A DNA stretch of 8,651 bases from Methanomicrobiales archaeon (GTDB lineage Archaea; Halobacteriota; Methanomicrobia; Methanomicrobiales; Methanomicrobiaceae), in NCBI GenBank assembly GCA_012523385.1, contig JAAYIO010000048.1:1-8651 (forward strand), written 5' to 3'. Position 1 is the stretch's first letter; each line of letters starts with the position of its first letter. The position numbers and the translations under genes are program-made. Positions 6,200 through 8,651 of this stretch are shown piece by piece. A model generated the notes under the pieces. The model was not told the DNA's origin. It was given only the letters and a program-made list of their open reading frames with translations, and did not search any database.

Positions 6200-6777
6200 A
6201 GGTCGTGGGTGTCGGGTGCGGGCCGGGGATGCTCACCGAGGCAGCCATCTTCGCAATCCAGCATGCAGACGTCATCTACGGATCTGACCGAGCGATAGAA
6301 CGTGCAGAGGCGTTCATCCCTGCCGGTTGTGCGGTTCATGTGATTGCGGACTATAAGGCACTCAAAAGTTTGCCGGATACGGCGGTTGTTCTTTCAACCG
6401 GTGACCCCATGCTTGCAGGACTGGGGTATCTGGGAGGAGAAATCATCTCCGGTATCTCATCCTATCAGTATGCCTGTGCAAAACTGCATATCCCGATGAC
6501 AAAGACCGCAATCGTAAACGCCCATGCCAAAGATCACGAACAGGCGATTGAGGATATATTGTTTGAAGTCAAAAGAGGAAAGATTGCCTTTGTCATCGCA
6601 GACCCTGAGTTTGATGTTGCATCCCTTGCAAAACAGTTGCATAATGAGGAATTGGATTGCAGGATTGCGGTATGTGAAAAGTTGGGATATCCGGATGAAA
6701 GAATTGCTCTGGGTGATGTAGATACCCCGCCGGTTCCTGTTTCAGACCTGTTTGTGCTTATGGCAGGAAATTTTTAG
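6196..6777 (+). CDS. cbiE: Cobalt-precorrin-7 C5-methyltransferase
   Basis: CbiE methylates C5 of cobalt-precorrin-7, immediately before the CbiT step. The 193-residue class III methylase shows VGVGCGPGMLTEAA (4-17), DVIYGSDRA (25-33), LSTGDPMLAGLGYL (66-79), GISSYQYACAKL (86-97), which replaces the longer PG(I/V)SS motif of the other methylases, and CEKLGYPDERI (160-170), equivalent to the EnLGyp(d/e)E pattern of CbiE/CobL. The start is GTG 6196 in a GTGA overlap with cbiD, with GGGGGAT (6184-6190) as ribosome binding site. It is the last gene of the operon and is separate from cbiT, which opens it; in many bacteria the two activities are adjacent or fused as CobL. Confidence 0.92.
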   Translation: MKVVGVGCGPGMLTEAAIFAIQHADVIYGSDRAIERAEAFIPAGCAVHVIADYKALKSLPDTAVVLSTGDPMLAGLGYLGGEIISGISSYQYACAKLHIPMTKTAIVNAHAKDHEQAIEDILFEVKRGKIAFVIADPEFDVASLAKQLHNEELDCRIAVCEKLGYPDERIALGDVDTPPVPVSDLFVLMAGNF

Positions 6778-6922
6778 CGTTCAGACCCTGCATTTTGCAG
6801 ACAATGTATGGTATCCTGAGATGTCATAGAAACCATCTTTCTGAATTAAACCCGAAAAAACAGATTGTGTGGTGCAGGTTAAATGCAGTCGTTATCCAAA
6901 TCATGTAATTAACTGATTACCG
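6778..6922. other. Convergent intergenic region between cbiE and cbiO
   Basis: No gene is visible in these 145 bp. Both flanking operons end here. The A-run at 6855-6860 is a T6 run on the - strand and is the best candidate for a cbiO-side archaeal oligo-T terminator. A weak inverted repeat GTAAT-N6-ATTAC lies at 6905-6920, directly after the cbiO stop on the - strand. Confidence 0.45.
6788..6800 (+). terminator. Small hairpin after cbiE
   Basis: CTGCA and TGCAG form a 5-bp stem with a TTT loop, 11 nt after the cbiE stop. Only weakly T-rich DNA follows (around 6838-6850), so its role in terminating the + strand operon is tentative. Confidence 0.3.
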
Positions 6923-8098
6923 TCAATTATTCTGCAGATAATCACTAAATGGGATAACTTCAATGGTATTTCCGCTTTCGGCATTAAAACCTTCAACACG
7001 ACTGAGAACTCTTTTGATCATGCCGCCGCTGGTGATAATGAGACTGTTTTGTCCTGAAATTGCTTTCAAAAGGCATTTGTCAATGACACCATGGGTATAG
7101 GTGAGAGATATTCCTAATGCTTCCGCCTGTTTCTTAGCAACGGAGCCCATTCCTCCAACAATCTTTATCGCTTCATTATGAACGATTTTCTCTACCAGAT
7201 CTTCGGTAAGCGATTCAGCATCTGCAAGGATGATGAATCCTGAAGGTTTGCAACTGCCAGAACGGTGGCATTCCCTGTTTAGCATTCCCACAATATCGAG
7301 GACAGACCGTGGTATCTTCTCCGATTTTGCCATTCCCAGTTCACAAAGTGCGTCATAAAGCTCGACAAGAATAGGTTTCGATAATTTTGCATCTCTCAAT
7401 AATTCTCTCTCAGAAAATGCATCTGCGGGTTTACTGGAGGTAATAATCTTGCCCTGATTCATGAGGACGATTCGGTCTGCCCACGTATAGGCAAGTTCCA
7501 CATCATGGGTTGAGATGATGATGCTCTTTCCTGCATGCTGAAGTTCATCGAGAAGCTCCATAATGCTTCGGGCACTCTCAGGATCAAGACCACTGGTTGG
7601 TTCATCGAATACCAGCAGATCAGGGTTCATTGCAAGAACGCCTGCCATAGCCACTTTTTTCTTCTCTCCGCCTGAGAGGTTGTGGGGTGGGCGGCGTTCC
7701 AAACCAGTAAGGCCCACATACATCAGGGCTTCAGTTACTGACTTTTCTACCTCCTCTTCTGTATAGTCGAGATTAACCGGTCCGAATGCTACATCCTGAT
7801 ACACCGTAGGGGCGATGATCTGGTGGTCCGGATTCTGGAATACGAAACCCACCTTTTTTCTCAGGTTCATCAGTTCTCTACGGGTGTATGAAATAGGTTC
7901 TCCCTGAAACCAGACTGCCCCCGAATCGGGTTTGAGCATTCCGTTCAACATAAGAAGCAGAGTTGATTTCCCTGCCCCGTTTGGGCCTACAAGAGCGATC
8001 TTCTCGCCCTGCATTACACGCAGACTGACGTTATTCAGCGCTTTAGGTCCATTCGGATATTGATATTCCAGTTTTTTTAATTCAAGTATGCAGTTCAC
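6923..8098 (-). CDS. cbiO: Energy-coupling factor (cobalt) transporter ATPase CbiO with C-terminal extension
   Basis: CbiO hydrolyses ATP at the cytoplasmic face to power Co2+ uptake with CbiQ and the substrate-binding subunit CbiM, not seen here. The ABC domain (about 1-240) is complete: Walker A GPNGAGKST (38-46), Q-loop Gln88 in VFQNPDHQ, which is typical of CbiO, signature LSGGE (141-145), Walker B LLVFDEP (161-167), D-loop SGLD (169-172) and switch His198. At 391 residues it is over 100 longer than a usual CbiO of roughly 270-280. The extra region has a Cys-rich linker ECHRSGSC (276-283) and a compact domain of about 105 residues with GGMGSVAKKQAEALGISL (315-332), THGVID (335-340) and ITSGGM (355-360). 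I recall similar tails on other methanogen CbiO proteins but cannot name the domain. GTG 8098 overlaps the cbiQ stop (GTGA), with GGGAG (8108-8112) as ribosome binding site. Confidence 0.92.
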   Translation of the reverse strand: MNCILELKKLEYQYPNGPKALNNVSLRVMQGEKIALVGPNGAGKSTLLLMLNGMLKPDSGAVWFQGEPISYTRRELMNLRKKVGFVFQNPDHQIIAPTVYQDVAFGPVNLDYTEEEVEKSVTEALMYVGLTGLERRPPHNLSGGEKKKVAMAGVLAMNPDLLVFDEPTSGLDPESARSIMELLDELQHAGKSIIISTHDVELAYTWADRIVLMNQGKIITSSKPADAFSERELLRDAKLSKPILVELYDALCELGMAKSEKIPRSVLDIVGMLNRECHRSGSCKPSGFIILADAESLTEDLVEKIVHNEAIKIVGGMGSVAKKQAEALGISLTYTHGVIDKCLLKAISGQNSLIITSGGMIKRVLSRVEGFNAESGNTIEVIPFSDYLQNN

Positions 8099-8595
8099 GC
8101 GATCAGACTCCCAAATAGGTGAATGTTGCTGGTGAGGTTCATCATTCCAAAGAGGGATGCCAGATAGATTATTGACAGATACAGGGCAGGGCCAAAGAAT
8201 ACTCCCTGTTCCCCAAGTAATGCATATTTTCCATCATAACACCTGCAGTCCATGGCACTCACGATCTTTTCACCTGATTCCCATGAATAAATGAAAAGTG
8301 CACCTGCCATACATCCAAAGGATTCAATGGAACCTTTCCTTTTCATGTACCCGAGACGCATCATCTGTGCACGGTAGATCATCTCCGCCTGTTCGATGAT
8401 AATGAAAATAAACCGGTAGATGAGCATGGTGAGTTCAATCATGAATTCCGGAACATGAAATCTTTTTGCAAGTGAGAAGATCTCGGTCGTGGGTGTTGAG
8501 AGTGATATGAAAAATAATGAACACATCCCCCCAAATATTCGGGAGAATATGAGTGTTACTTCATTGACACTCCCTGTCGTAATGGTCAACGTCAC
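8095..8595 (-). CDS. cbiQ: ECF cobalt transporter transmembrane subunit CbiQ, C-terminal two thirds, frame broken upstream
   Basis: CbiQ is the integral membrane T-component that couples the CbiO ATPase to the CbiM substrate-binding subunit. Counting from the GTG at 8595, hydrophobic segments lie at about 15-32, 52-68 and 132-152. The two cytoplasmic coupling motifs are recognisable: RAQMMRLGY (75-83) and AMDCRCYDG (114-122), the counterparts of the Ala-Arg-Gly type motifs that dock onto the ATPase. STPTTEIF and FMIELTMLIYRFIF are typical CbiQ. Full-length CbiQ is about 230-270 residues, so roughly 80-100 N-terminal residues are missing. GTG 8595 lacks a ribosome binding site and sits inside conserved sequence; it is only the first possible start after an in-frame TGA at 8629-8631. 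The gene appears frameshifted rather than short. It overlaps cbiO by 4 bp. Confidence 0.8.
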   Translation of the reverse strand: MTLTITTGSVNEVTLIFSRIFGGMCSLFFISLSTPTTEIFSLAKRFHVPEFMIELTMLIYRFIFIIIEQAEMIYRAQMMRLGYMKRKGSIESFGCMAGALFIYSWESGEKIVSAMDCRCYDGKYALLGEQGVFFGPALYLSIIYLASLFGMMNLTSNIHLFGSLIA

Positions 8596-8651
8596 CCACT
8601 CGAAGAGATCATTCGAAAAGAGTACAACTCAACTGTTTCAGATAAAAAGAA
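8592..8651 (-). pseudogene. Upstream part of cbiQ in a different frame
   Basis: On the - strand from the right edge, a second frame reads FFLSETVELYSF and then RMISSSG before TGA at 8592-8594. The frame of the downstream CbiQ segment reads VVLFSNDLFEWVTLTI here. One extra A in the A4 run at 8616-8619 (T4 on the coding strand) joins the two as ETVELYSF then SNDLFEWVTLTI, which resembles the periplasm-to-membrane stretch of CbiQ. This indicates a single-base deletion, real or a sequencing artefact. The gene continues outside the window. Confidence 0.65.

Noticed and set aside
5824..6339. 171-codon open frame on the - strand across cbiD and cbiE
   Set aside because: Antisense shadow of two conserved genes; the translation is Arg/Ser/Pro-rich without motifs.
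6808..6836. ATGGT...ACCAT inverted repeat between cbiE and cbiO as a terminator
   Set aside because: Only 5 bp of pairing with a 19-nt loop; not distinguishable from chance.

Overview
This window is a cobalamin (vitamin B12) locus from a methanogenic archaeon, most likely class Methanomicrobia and perhaps order Methanomicrobiales. The assignment rests on the archaeal form of the proteins (CbiD with an N-terminal DPVTGF..YP.EW segment, a long CbiO with a C-terminal extension), GGTGA/GGAGG-type ribosome binding sites, frequent GTG and TTG starts, and T-rich intergenic DNA. No sequence search was possible, so the lineage is an inference.

Layout. Bases 1-938 hold the 3' part of a cobyrinate a,c-diamide synthase gene (cbiA type). 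Its reading frame is cut by TAA at 801 and TAG at 846, yet recognisable CbiA C-terminus continues in the same frame to TGA at 936. A stem-loop, a T-rich stretch and a repeat-containing promoter region follow (938-1084). From 1085 to 6777 runs a tightly packed + strand operon, cbiT-cbiL-cbiF-cbiG-cbiH-cbiC-cbiD-cbiE, in which genes abut, lie 4 bp apart or overlap by 3-23 bp. A 145-bp convergent intergenic region (6778-6922) separates it from a - strand pair, cbiO and cbiQ, the ATPase and transmembrane subunits of an ECF-type cobalt transporter. cbiQ is interrupted by an apparent one-base deletion near 8616-8619 and runs off the right edge.

How the genes work together. CbiO/CbiQ would import Co2+. 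The + strand operon carries the anaerobic (cobalt-early) conversion of cobalt-factor II to cobyrinic acid: CbiL (C20), CbiH (C17 and ring contraction), CbiF (C11), CbiG (lactone opening), CbiD (C1), CbiE (C5), CbiT (C15 and decarboxylation) and CbiC (methyl shift). CbiA would then amidate side chains a and c. The reductase CbiJ and a cobaltochelatase are not in the window.

No wholly new system is evident. The points worth a second look are the disrupted genes at both ends of an intact pathway core, the C-terminal extension of CbiO, the absence of the usual catalytic histidine in CbiC, and the operator-like repeats before cbiT.
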